This document shows positions 32,727 through 43,440 of a stretch of DNA of 64,000 bases, in pieces. The stretch's first letter is position 1, and every line of letters starts with the position of its first letter. The stretch lies in assembly GCF_030052815.1 (NCBI RefSeq), contig NC_079507.1:14344141-14408140 (forward strand), read 5' to 3'. A program made the position numbers and the translations under genes. Origin of the DNA: Hevea brasiliensis. Taxonomy: Eukaryota > Streptophyta > Magnoliopsida > Malpighiales > Euphorbiaceae. The notes beneath the pieces were generated by a model. It was given only the letters and a program-made list of their open reading frames with translations. It had not been told where the DNA came from and searched no databases.

Positions 32727-35387
32727 GTAAAAATCTGCTACAAAATATCAAAACGACAAAATGACATCTAGTGCCCTACCAATGCACTGCAGGTAGTGAG
32801 GTGACACGGACACTGCACAGAACTGCAGGATGGACTCACCCAGTCTGTGGTCTACTGGGCTCACAATCAGGATCTCCAGTACCTACGCGTGGCAAAAGCA
32901 ATGCGCTAAGCAATAATGCTTAGTGGTGCAATAATAAAATAACAAGAAATAACAGATATAAATATGTATTGCATATACATGTTTTGTTTGTCATATATTT
33001 GTATATCCATTCATTTATTTCTTCTACATTGCTCATTTTCATTCATTTGGTTGCCCAAGTAACCTACACTAGACGACTGGATTGGATAACGGGTAAACTG
33101 GCACTGGATATCTAGTACCTCGGGCCGTCACACCATCGGTCGCATATGCATCACCCGTGCAGGCAACGACTACCAAGTCAGAATAATCTCAGGCACAAGG
33201 CCAAGTCTCAATGCAAAGTCAGAATGGCTAAAAGCCATGAAATCACAGAATGACATTTTTGCCATGTGCAGTACTGCTAACTGAACCCTATTGGCATGCC
33301 AAACTATCCAAACCAATCTTGTTAGGTATACTAGGGCATTTGCAACTTTTAAATTCTTCAATCTTTGAATTTCAAGTTTTGGTGTTACTATTCACCTCTA
33401 TGGTCAACTAAAATGTTGACTTTTTGATAGCAAATATGTACATTGACTTTGGCACTCCCAATATACCACATTTAGTGTTTAAAACTTGTTGGCATTAAGT
33501 GTTAATACCATTTCAAAGTGTAACTCAACACAAGCAGAATTTTCAGTTTTGGTGAGTCAACTTCACTGTTCCATTGGACACTGTTACTATGGAAATTTGA
33601 AGAAATGTAAAACATGAAAGTTGTTCCTTATTTTGTCTAGTTGAATTTCCTTTTTTGAATCACTCCATTTGGAGTTTTGTAGCTCCAGATATGGTCCAAA
33701 GACCCAAGCTGGCCGAATGTGCATTCTGCAGAAAATTACCATATCTATAGTGCATGAACAGTAACTAGAGTCACTTGGTTGGATGGGTTCTGGCCATAAT
33801 TTGGGATAGGTTCCTTCATGAAAGTTGTTTGTCTATGTCTTAACTTGTTGCTGTAAAAATTTCAGGTCAATTGACCAAATCTACAGTGTGTTATGGCCAA
33901 ATGAACAGTTACTGTACATTTGGCCAATTCTGCAGAATCAGTTTCAGGGTTCCGGATTGGGGCCAAGTTTTAGTCCTCTTGCTTTGGTCCTTTGGGCATG
34001 GTTTCTTCAGCAAAAATGTGCCATTATAAACCTAGTTTCACGTACAACTGGCCAAACACCAATTGGACTAACACAGCCAAAGTTATGGCTGTGTAATTGG
34101 ACTGAATTTTCAGTCACCATTCTTCTAGGCAGCACACACCTTCCCTTTGCCATGCTTCATTCCAGTCCCAATTAAGGTCAAATTCCTTCAAATGGTCACT
34201 AATTGACCATTAGGATGTACTTTAACAATTTCATAAGCCAAGCTAATTTTTACTTCCCAAAACCCTAGCTTCACAATATAATTTCTACAAGGTGCCTTAG
34301 TTAGCATACCAATTCATCACCTATATATATATATATATATATATATCCTCAACATCATTTTTAGTCCACTTTAAGACCAACAAAACACTTATTCCTATAC
34401 CTTCAATAGGGCTGCCGAATTCTATATTGGACATACACATGAGTTTGGTTCATTTCATTCACAAATACTTGTTGGTTTCAAGTCCTTAACATAGAAATTA
34501 AAAGTTTTAAGTGTATATATGCACTAACCTTGTTTGGGCAGAATTTCCAAAGCCCTAAACTTCACTTTCTTCCCTCTTGTTGGCTGCCAAAAGGTTTAGC
34601 AAAGTGTGGGATTAATTTTTGATGAAGGGACTTATGGGTTTTAGGGTGAGGAAGCATGGAAATTTGAAGCTTTTGTTGCAAATTAATGGAGGGAAATGGG
34701 GAGAGGGTTTCGGCTGGATTTTTGGGGAAGATGGCTGCTGCAATTTTGGTGGATTTAGTCTTCATTTAGTCTTTTATTTAGTTAGTCAAAGGATGGCTAA
34801 ATTGTGATTGGTCCAAATTTTCTTAATGACATCACCATGATGTCATAATTAGGCTTTTTTCTCATTTTCTTTCCTTTCCTCCACTACTCATTTTTAATTT
34901 AATTTCTAGTAATGTTTATTCATATTTTATGTTATATTAATTATTTACTCAACTGGACAAGTCAGCCAAAAATCACCTCGGAAGGCGAAATGACCAAAAT
35001 GCCCTCCGTTTGGCTTAACGGGTCAAAATTGTCTGTACCGATTGAAAAATTTTTCTAGGTATTTTCTTGGCATTCTAATGCCATGGGAACCTCAATAACC
35101 CTTCTCTGGAGTCCCAAAAATTATTTTATAATTTTTCCCCCGGGTCTAGGGCTCCTCGTTGCGAAAACCGCAACTTCCCTCCGGTTACCCATCGCTAGGG
35201 CACCGGCTCATTTAACTCGGTTGTATTTTATTTCTAAAATTTTTACTAAATTTTTCTTATTAATATTTGAGTTAATTATGATTCCTGACTTTAGTTTAAA
35301 TATTTTTCCGGACATTCTAGCTGTCCGGACCGACACCGGTCATCGGAACAGTAGGATGTACAGAGTGGTTATCGGGAGGGTGTTACA
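32727..35387 (-). repeat. 5' LTR of element A, 3' end deleted
   Basis: Corresponds to 25830-28480 of the other LTR; about 460 bp of LTR end, the primer binding site and gag start are absent. The right end GGGTGTTACA at 35387 and target duplication AGGAC are intact. With no primer site this copy could not be reverse-transcribed normally. Confidence 0.93.
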
Positions 35388-35392
35388 AGGAC

Positions 35393-37361
35393 CCTTCTAA
35401 TTTTTAACAAAATTCAAAATTCACTAAAAGGTTTTTTTTTACTTCCTACAGAACATCAATATTGCTTCAAACAAAGCAAGCCTGACCAGACACACATTTC
35501 AACCCAGATGAGTGTACTTAACAAGGTCACGAACAAGAAGGCTAATGGAAGACTAGGAACAAGTCTAGAACCTACAAGGACAAGTGTCCGAATTGAAAGA
35601 CTAGGTCTCAGAGCTCATGAGACTAATGAGAGAGATGTCCCATAATAAGCCTGCTTCAGAGCCTAACTTACCACTACCTCCCCCACCTCCTACAACGGTT
35701 GATTCTCATCATGCTTCAACCTCTTTCACCTTTCAGCCACCTATCCCGGATTCGACAATCACTGTCAATCCGGCTCCCCTGAATAATGATCCACCTTTCT
35801 CCCATTACCCGACTGTCCCAAATGCAGAGCCATACCCTTCAATCCTGATCCCTCCGGTTCATTCGCCCCTCATTTCCCAACTGGGGGAGTATTTCATGCA
35901 GTAGGAGGGGAAAATAAGATGAGAGAAAATGAGAAGCTGTCCGCTCTAGAAGAGAGATTAAGAGCGATAGAGGGACTGAACATGTATGGTTCAGTTGATG
36001 TGGCGTCACTGAGATTGGTGCCTGATGTGGTGGTGCCGCCTAAGTTCAAGGTCCTGGACTTCGACAAATACACTGGGAATTCAGACCCTCGCATTCACTT
36101 GGCCACTTATATCACTAAAATGTCTGCCCTGACGGAAGATGATAGACTCTTGGTTCACTTCTTTCACGAGAGTCTCTCCGGGGCAGCCTTGAGGTGGTGT
36201 ATTCAGTTAGATAGGAGCAAATAACGCTCCTAGAAAGATTTGGCTGATGCTTTCTTGAAACAATACAAGTTCAACTGAGACGTGGCCCCCACAAGGAGAG
36301 ACCTCCAAAACCTGATACAGAGGGAAAGAGAAAGCTTCAAAGAATATGCCCAGAGATGGAGAGAGAAAGCCGTAGAAGTATATCCTCTGGTGACTGACAA
36401 TGAACTATGCTCCCTGTTCATCGAGACATTGAAGGCTCCATACTTCAATCTGATGATTGGAAACAATTCCAATAGCTTCTCGAACATCATCCAAGCTGGT
36501 GAGAGAATAGAAGCTAACTTAAGGATGGGACGACTGCAGGAGTTGACTGAGAATCCTGTAAGGAAAACTGCCAGTTTTGGCAAGAAGAAAGAAGGTGATG
36601 TGCATTCCATCACCTGACAAAACACCCAATCTTCATTACCTCCAAATAACTACAGGCCATATCCTCCCCCTCATGGCCAAACCATTGCAAACATTCCACC
36701 CCCTTTCCCAAATTATCCTCACCCACGCCCACAGTATCCACCCTCGACAACTTACCAGCCCAGACCACCTCCTCAACCTACTCAACCCAGACCACCTCAA
36801 AATAACCCGAGACCACCAAGAAATTCTAATCCACCTCTTCCCCTGCCACTTAGCGAAATATACCGATACCTCGTCGGTATAAATCAAATAGTGCCGATTC
36901 CCCTTGACCCAATTCAGCCACCATACCCCAGGTGGTATGATGCCAGTGCTCGGTGTGAGTATCATGGAGGGGCACAGGGGCACTCTACTGATAATTGTGG
37001 GGCACTCAGAGGGAGAGTACACGCCCTAATCAGAAACGGATGGTTAAAAATCAAAGGGAATGGCTCTCTTCCCAATGTCACCTCAAACCCATTGCCCAAT
37101 CATGGTACGAGCAGTGGTGTGAATATGATAGATTCAGAAGCAGAAGGGTCAACTTTGGAGATAGATCAATTGACTCCTCACTTTGAGGAAATCTTTACAA
37201 TGGCAGTGAGGGAAGGTTATCTCTACCCTCAAACACCAGAGCCTGAAAATAATGCAGGATGCCCCTATCATGGAGGAGCAGTTGACCACGAGCTACAAAA
37301 TTGTGAGGAATTCAAACAAGAGGTCCAGAACCTACTGTCCCTCAAGGTCTTAAGATGCTAA
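35393..37361 (+). pseudogene. Ogre gag (broken)
   Basis: After the insertion of A the Ogre continues. A proline-rich N-terminal part begins at ATG 35617 or earlier (LPLPPPPPTTVDSHH). The retrotransposon-gag domain follows: PPKFKVLDFDKYTGNSDPRI, HLATYITKMSALTEDDRLLV, SLSGAALRWC, then RRDLQNLIQRERESFKEYAQ and RWREKAVEVYPLVTDNELCS. The nucleocapsid-like part has two C-x-Y-H-G-G ... C blocks (CEYHGGAQGHSTDNCGALRG and CPYHGGAVDHELQNCEEF), characteristic of Tat elements instead of a classic CCHC knuckle. Stops at 35902, 36222, 36233, 36276 and 36615 and a frameshift in the proline-rich spacer near 36600-36890 break it. Confidence 0.9.
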
Positions 37362-38600
37362 GCAAGGTCAAAAATGGAGGGCGGAATAAATACAGCCCGA
37401 TTCGGCCAAAATGCCTCTAATCACAGAATGACCTTCTCTATCCCAACATCATAACCACCAGTAACAATCATCCGAACCCCGTCCCAGCTCCCTGTTACAA
37501 ACACCCATACCATACCTTGGAACTATAATTTCCAAGTTTTCACCCAAGGAGCATCAAGCAGTACACTGGCTCCTAGCCTTGCCTCACCTTCAGTACCTCC
37601 TAAACCGTGCTTCGCTCCTCACGAGCACTTCAAGATGACTTACGCTGGACCTTCTGGTAATGCTACTCCCCAATCAAACCCCCAGCCCGTCGTTACCACA
37701 AAATCCTCCCCACTTGAGTAAGAGGTTAAATTTATAACCCGAAGTGGGAGATGTTACGGGGGTGAAGAGAAAGAAAAGAAGAGAGGGAAAGTAAAAATGG
37801 GAGAGCCCCAAGAGAATACAGAAGAGGAGGTTGAGAAAGTGGAGAGAGGAGAACCTGCCGGATCAAATGAAGAGGAGGAGCTGTTGCTTCAAATAATGAA
37901 GCAAAGTAAGTACGACGTTGTTGAACAGTTAAGAAAGACACCTGCTCGAATTTCACAATTATCGCTGATTTTGAGCTCAGAGGTGCACCGTCAAGCCTTG
38001 CAGAAAATTCTGGATCAGGCCTTCGTTAACCCTGACATCACACCGGGGCAATTCGAGAAGATAGTGGGACAAATTCAGGCATCCAGCTTTGTCACTTTTT
38101 TAGAAGAAGAGATAGACCCAGCATGCCTAAAGCACACTAAGGCTTTGCATGTGACAGTTAAGTGCAAAGGTTGCATAGTTGCCAAGGTCCTCATTGACAA
38201 TGGATCCGCACTTAACGTCTTGCCTAATGCCACTTTGGCTAGGCTACCGGTCAACCGGTCAAACATACGTCAAAGTGCTATGGTGGTAAGAGCTTTTGAC
38301 GGCACAAGGAGGGAGGTACTGGGAGACATTGACTTGCCAATCCAAATCGGCGCATGCACCTTCAACGTCACGTTCCAAGTGATGAACATTGAACCTGCAT
38401 ACACTATGTTGCTGGGGAGGCCTTGGATCCATTCAGCAAATGCCATTCCTTCGACTTTACACCAGAAGATCAAATACATTATGGACGGCAAAATCATCAC
38501 TGTGAAAGGGGAGGAAGCCATGCTGGTCACCAAGCTGTAATCACTTCCTTATGTGGAAGCAGCTGAGGAATCATTGGAGAGCTCTTTTCAAGCTCTAGAG
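37362..38600 (+). pseudogene. Ogre gag-protease linker and aspartic protease
   Basis: The linker (37362-37740) is proline-rich with no intact frame. From about 37735 (FITRSGRCYGGEE) the protease region begins, and a 247-residue frame (37797-38540) includes an acidic stretch (EEEVEKVERGEPAGSNEEEE), PARISQLSLILSSEVHRQAL, the active site VLIDNGSALNVLP (about 38193-38231, Asp-Asn-Gly-Ser) and the closing MLLGRPWIHSANAIPSTLHQ. Such proteases mature the polyprotein. This part has its catalytic Asp and looks the best preserved of the element. A stop at 38538-38540 ends the frame before the G-patch-like segment. Confidence 0.92.
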
Positions 38601-39043
38601 TTGTAAGAAACTATCCTGAGGGATGAAGGGGCTACGGCTATAGTAGCAAAGGTGATGCTAAAGAGTGGTTATGAAAAGGGCAAAGGGTTAGGCGCCACAT
38701 TGCAAGGGATTGTCAAACCTATACCAGCCATCCAGAAGGTTGGCCGTTACGGCTTGGGTTATGAGGAAGATGCTCTCACAGATGGATGATTCTAGATGAG
38801 AAGTATGCTTCGGGATCAGAGATTTGATCAGAAGATCGGGAAAATAAAGGTAGTCCCGAAAATCGCAGAGGTCTTCACCAAGCCGGTTATTGAAAATCCG
38901 GCGAAAACTGAAGAATCACCCGATGAACCATCCATTAATGTCATCCATCTCGATTCCTTGTATGAGGCTTTAGTCTCGCCAATAGCTGAAGGGCAAGAAC
39001 TGGACAACTGGACGGCAGAGGACATTCCTGTACTCAATTTCGA
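38601..39043 (+). pseudogene. Ogre G-patch-like segment and 5' exon end before the intron
   Basis: Downstream of the protease is a glycine-rich block: KVMLKSGYEKGKGLGATLQG, then IVKPIPAIQKVGRYGLGYEE (about 38650-38770). The pattern GYxxGKGLG ... GLGY fits a G-patch domain, which binds nucleic acid or DEAH helicases. In betaretroviruses a G-patch follows the protease in the same position, an apparent convergence. Stops are near 38606, 38788 and 38795. The last 83-residue frame (38796-39047) ends IPVLNFE and runs into the intron donor at 39044. Confidence 0.65.
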
Positions 39044-39220
39044 GTAAAGTACTTTTGGTTATCAACACTTGAACATTTTGTCCATGGTGACAAGTGTAAT
39101 ACTGTAAATGACCCTTTTCTTATGATGCAAATATTAATGGATTAATAGCGCATTCTTACATCCAATTCTCTTTTCCTTGTTTTTCCATTTCCGTAACATA
39201 TTCCACTTTCATTTCTTCAG
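39044..39220 (+). other. Predicted 177-bp intron between protease and RT of the Ogre element
   Basis: Donor GA|GTAAAG at 39043/39044 overlaps the stop codon that ends the protease frame (39045-39047). Acceptor CATTTCTTCAG|GA at 39220/39221 follows a long pyrimidine-rich tract. Removing 39044-39220 deletes the stop and joins the two frames without shift: the codon begun by G-A at 39042-39043 is completed by G at 39221, and the RT frame starts at 39222. An intron at this place, between protease and RT, is an established property of Ogre elements. Confidence 0.85.
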
Positions 39221-40490
39221 GACCATTCATCAATTAACACCTAATAATTCAATAGACTCAGAAATTCCTCCGGTTAATTTTGAAATCCCCATAACTGCCA
39301 TTACTTCAAGTGATTCTGAGGAGGAACTCGTAGAAGAAAGGGATGAAAGAGATGAACCTTCCCTGGTACCTTACAAGGACGAAACGCACACCGTGAATTT
39401 TGGCACAGAAGAAATAAAAAGAGAACTTAAAGTTGTGGAGAGTGTAGAATTACAAGATATGGTCAGTCTGCTCAAAGAATTCCTGGACGTATTTTCATGG
39501 AGCTATGACGATATGACCGGCTTAGACCCCCAGATTGTGACACACAAGATTCCCCTAATTCCCGGAACGATCCCGGTAAAGCAGAAGCTGAGAAGAATGA
39601 ACCCTGACACGCTGCTCAAAGTCAGGGATGAAGTCAAAAAGCAGTATGATGCTGGGTTTCTAGAAGTAGTCAAATATCCTCAATGGATAGCTAACATTGT
39701 CCCGGTAATGAAGAAAGACAGAAGAGTCAGGGTATGCATTGATTACAGGGATCTTAATAAAGCAAGCCTGAAGGATGATTTCCCTCTCCCGCACATAGAT
39801 GTGTTAGTAGATAATGCCGCAGGATTAGGCAGATGTTCATGTATCGATGGAGCGTCCGGGTACAATCAAATCCTCATGGATGAACAGGATAAGGAGAAAA
39901 CCGCTTTTGTCACTCAGTGGGGGGTATTCTGTTATCGGGTCATGCCATTTGGCTTAAAGAATGCAGGCGCTACCTACCAACGTGCTATGGTCACATTATT
40001 CCATGACATGATGCACAAAGAAGTGGAGGTGTACGTGGATGATATGATCATTAAATCCAGGGAAGGAGAAAGCCATGTGCAGGTGCTAAGAAAAGTATTC
40101 GAGAGACTCAGGAAGTATCAGCTAAAATTGAACCCTGCCAAATGTGTGTTCGAAGCTAAATCTAGGAAGTTGTTGGGATTCATAGTGAGTGAGAAGGGAA
40201 TAGAAGTAGATCCAGACAAAGTTCAAGCTATTCAAGAGATGCCATCCCCAAAAATTAAAAGGGAGGTGCGCAGTTTCCTGGGAAAGTTGAACTACATTTT
40301 GAGATTTATTTCCAACCTCACTGCTAAGGCTGAGCCTATCTTTAGACTACTCCGAAAGAACAACACCGCTCAATGGGATTCAGTTTGCCAAGAGGCTTTC
40401 GAGAAAATTAAGCAGTACCTGTCAAACTCGCCGATATTGGTTCCTCCGGTGGCGGGAAGACCATTGATTCTATACATGGCTGTCCAATAG
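39221..40490 (+). pseudogene. Ogre reverse transcriptase
   Basis: RT blocks in order: FLDVFSWSYDDMTGLDPQIV, IPVKQKLRRMNPDTLLKVRD, VMKKDRRVRVCIDYRDLNKA, CIDGASGYNQILMDEQDKEK, CYRVMPFGLKNAGATYQRAM and the catalytic box VYVDDMIIKSREGE at about 40029-40070. The thumb and connection (LGFIVSEKGIEVDPDKVQAI, VRSFLGKLNYILRFISNLTA) lead into RNase H. The frame is open for 437 residues; the Met at 39177 lies inside the intron, so the true coding starts at 39221 after splicing. Stop at 40488-40490. Confidence 0.94.
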
Positions 40491-41306
40491 AATTCAATGG
40501 GATGTGTTTTGGGGCAGCATGATGACACTGGTCAAAAGGAAAGAGCCATCTACTATTTGAGTAAGAAGTTCAATGATTGTGAGTCAAGGTACTCTTTCCT
40601 AGAGAAAACTTGTTGCGCATTAGCCTGGGCGGCAAATCAACTTAAACACTACATGTTGAATCATAAGACATGGCTCATCTCTAGGATGGATCTTATTAAA
40701 TATGTATTCGAAAGCCCATTTATGCCGGGAAGGATAGCCAAATGGCAGGTCATACTCTCTCAACATGACATTGTCTATATGACCCGGAAGGCAGTAACGG
40801 GTAGCGTAATCGCTGATCTTTTAGCAGAAAACCCAATCCAGGATTATGAAGCCTTGGATTTTGAATTCCCTGATGAGCATGTTAATGAAGTCGACAGCGA
40901 AGAAAAAGAGCCATCTGATGTGTGGGAAATGTATTTCGACGAAGCTGTTAATTTGTCTGGTAATGGAATTGGGGCAGTACTGGTATCACCCGATGGGAAA
41001 CACTTCCCAATAGCCATCAAGTTAAGGTTTGAATGTACTAATAATGTCGCAGAATACGAAGCTTGTGTGATGGGTTTACAGGCCGCCATCGAAATGAAAG
41101 TCAGGAAGTTAGAGGTATATGGAGATTCAGCCTTAATCATTTATCAAGTCAAGGGAGAATGGCAAACCAAGGATCCGAAGTTAATCCCATACCAGAAGTA
41201 CCTACTGGAATTGATCAAGAAATTTGAAGAAATTTCTTTCACTCACCTCAGTTGGGACAAAAACCAATTCGCGGATGTCTTAGCCACCCTGGCTGTTATG
41301 GCTTAA
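40491..41306 (+). pseudogene. Ogre dual RNase H (gypsy type plus archaeal type)
   Basis: The first part (about 40497-40850) is the usual gypsy RNase H, degenerate as in other Tat elements (MGCVLGQHDD, CCALAWAANQLKHYML, PGRIAKWQVILSQHDIVYM). The second part (about 40915-41300) is a separate archaeal-type RNase H with all four expected acidic residues: Asp in MYFDEAVN, Glu in NVAEYEACVMGL, Asp in VYGDSALI and Asp in NQFADVLATL. Acquisition of this second RNase H is an established trait of the Tat lineage. The frame is open over 269 residues and ends at a TAA where a CAA would be expected. Confidence 0.92.
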
Positions 41307-42593
41307 ATAGAAGAAGGGCAGGCGACTCAGGAACTGTAGATCAAAGCAAGGAGTGAGCAAGCATACTGTTTTATGATCGAAGAAGAAACTGATGGTAAAC
41401 CTTGGTATCATGACATCCAGGTCTACATCAAAACTAGAGAATTCCCTCCAGGGGCAAGTAGAAATGAAAGAAGGATGATCCGGAGATTAGCTTTGGGGTA
41501 CTTCCCCAATGGAGAAATTCTATACAAAAGGAGCTCCAACGGTGAATTTTTGAGATGCGTGGATGCAAAGAAGCAAAGAGAATCCTTTTCGAAACTCATG
41601 AGGGGAACTGTGCTACCCATGCTAATGGGCATATGATGGCTAAGCAAATCTTGCGACGGGGATACTTCTGGACTACTATGGAGAAGGATTGCATTGAATA
41701 CTTTCGAAAGTGTCACAAATGTCAAATCTACGTGGATCCGATAAACATCCCGCCTCACCAACTGTTCAACCTTTTCTCACCATGGCCTTTTGCAATGTGG
41801 GGCATCGATGTGATTAGCCCCATCAACCCCAAGGCATCCAATGGACATAGATTTATCTTGGTAGCTATTGACTATTTTTCTAAATGGGTCGAAGCAACAT
41901 CATATGCCCACATCACACAGAACACATTTCTCAAGTTCCTCCGAAATAATATTATCTGCCGATATGGCCTCCCCAGTGAGATCGTCACTGACAATGCTAA
42001 GAATTTGAATGGTCTGAAGATCCAAAGATTATGGAGCAGTGGAAGCTGCAAACAAAAATCTCAAGAGAATAATTCAGAAAATGACAGTCACCTATAGAGA
42101 TTGGCATGATATGCTTCCCTACGCCCTTCACGCATACCGGACTTCCGTAAGGACGTCAACTGGGGCAACCCCATACTCACTAGTTTACGGGATGGAAGCT
42201 GTATTACCTATTGAAGTGGAAATTCCTTCCTTAAGAATTTTGAAGGAATCAGGGATTGATGAGTCAGAGTGGATCCAGTCAAGGTTCGACCAATTAAATT
42301 TGCTAGACGAGAAAAGGCTAGCGGCAGTATGTCATGGGTAGTTATACCAGAGAAGAATGGCTCAGGCATTTAACAAAGGCGTTCACCCACGTAAATTTCA
42401 ACCCGGGGATCTAGTCTTGAAAAAGGTGCTTCCGAATGAAAATGATGCCCAGGGTAAATGGACACCAACATATGAAGGACCTTATGTGGTCAAAAAGGCA
42501 TTTTCTGGTGGGGCCCTAATCTTATCCCACATGGATGGTGAAGAATTCCCAAGACCCGTGAATGCTGACACTGTCCGGAGATATTATGCCTAG
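41307..42593 (+). pseudogene. Ogre integrase (two frameshifts)
   Basis: The N-terminal part is at 41373-41580 (AGASRNERRMIRR-like, RLALGYFPNGEILYKRSSNG), with a frameshift near 41570. The zinc-binding part follows (HEGNCATHANGHMMAKQILR, CHKCQIYVD), then the catalytic core: Asp in WGIDVISPI, VAIDYFSKWVEATSY, Asp in IVTDNAKNLNG, and after a second frameshift near 42020 the Glu in the VEAANKNLKRIIQ block. The C-terminal part ends FQPGDLVLKKVLPNENDAQG, TYEGPYVVKKAFSGGALILS and VRRYYA at 42593, without a chromodomain, as usual for Tat. A stop also lies at 42339-42341. Confidence 0.92.
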
Positions 42594-43440
42594 CAAAAAA
42601 AAAAAAAAAAAAAAGGGGTAGGGGTGAAAACCCGAAAGGGCGCCTCTAGCAAAATGTGCGAAAGAAGGCGAAAACCCGAAAGGGCACTTTCTGTAAAATG
42701 AGTGAGGGATGAAAACCCGAAAGGGCACCCTGAAAGAGCGAGTAAAAAAAAAAATCTAAGGGTGAAAACCCGAAAGTGCGCCCTTAAAACCAGAAAATGG
42801 AGAAATAAGGAAGAAGATATGGGACCAGGGAAGGAAAATAAATCATTGCGACATGAATCCTCGTTAGTAGAATACTTGAAATAATGGCAGTTAAGAGACT
42901 TCAAAGTTAACTACAAGAAATTTGTGAGATTTATCCTTGTATCCTGTTTTTCTTTGAAACTGTGCCTTTTATTCCTTAGCCATAATAAAGTCATCCTTTC
43001 ACTTCGATCTATCTTCTTCGCATTTTAATTTATCTTTTTGCTTTATCTTTCTTATACACTCACACTCTGATGCTGTTTTCTATGCGCTATTAATTTGTTA
43101 AAATTTTATTATAAGATTAGGATTTGGATGTTGATAACCTCGCGTACTTTGCTAAGAAACTTGCAAGGAATGGGTGAAAAAAAAAAATAGGGGTGAAAAC
43201 CCGAAAGGGCGCTTCTAGCTGAATGGACGGAAGAGAAAGTGAAAACCCGTAAAGGCGCTTTCTGCAAAACAAGAAGAAAGTCGAGAACAGAAAAGGGGCA
43301 TCCAGGGAAGTGAGTAAGGAAAGGGAAGTTGTAGGACAAGTCTTGTAACTCGTCCTCCATTAATCGTTGACCTTCGGTATCCTGTTAAGTACACTTTGTC
43401 GCGGAAGAACTTCTTGTGTCAGGTTAGGCTTACTTTTTGA
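42594..43440 (+). repeat. Ogre 3' UTR part 1: six GAAAACCCGAAAGGG hairpin units
   Basis: After a poly-A run, units with the core GTGAAAACCCGAAAGGGC occur at about 42622, 42666, 42706, 42760, 43191 and 43236. Each can fold into an inner CCC-GAAA-GGG hairpin with a GNRA-type loop, enclosed by an outer stem whose bases covary: GGGTG/CGCCT, AGGCG/CACTT, GGGTG/CGCCC, GGGTG/CGCTT and AAAGTG/CGCTTT. No protein coding is supported here. Confidence 0.8.

Larger units (their letters stand above)
25370..35387 (-). mobile_element. Element A: Tekay-type chromovirus (Ty3/gypsy), 10.0 kb, minus strand
   Basis: The ends are inverted relative to the plus strand: TGTGACACCCC at 25370 and GGGTGTTACA ending at 35387. 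Both flanks carry AGGAC (25365-25369 and 35388-35392), a perfect five-base target duplication, so this is one insertion into the Ogre element. Reading on the minus strand the order is 5' LTR (truncated), gag, protease, RT, RNase H, integrase with chromodomain-like end, purine tract and 3' LTR. Primer binding site and gag start are missing. Over most of their shared length the LTR copies are nearly identical, so this looks like the youngest insertion of the nest. Confidence 0.95.

Noticed and set aside
36577..37022. Overlapping frames on both strands in the Ogre gag spacer
   Set aside because: Proline-rich linker sequence is open by composition; the gag reading continues at 36891 in the expected frame.
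41423..41761. 112-aa minus-strand frame
   Set aside because: Antisense shadow of the Ogre integrase N-terminus.
42522..42904. Minus-strand frames of 68 and 104 aa rich in FRVF repeats
   Set aside because: The repeated residues come from the GAAAACCCGAAAGGG hairpin units read antisense, not from a protein.
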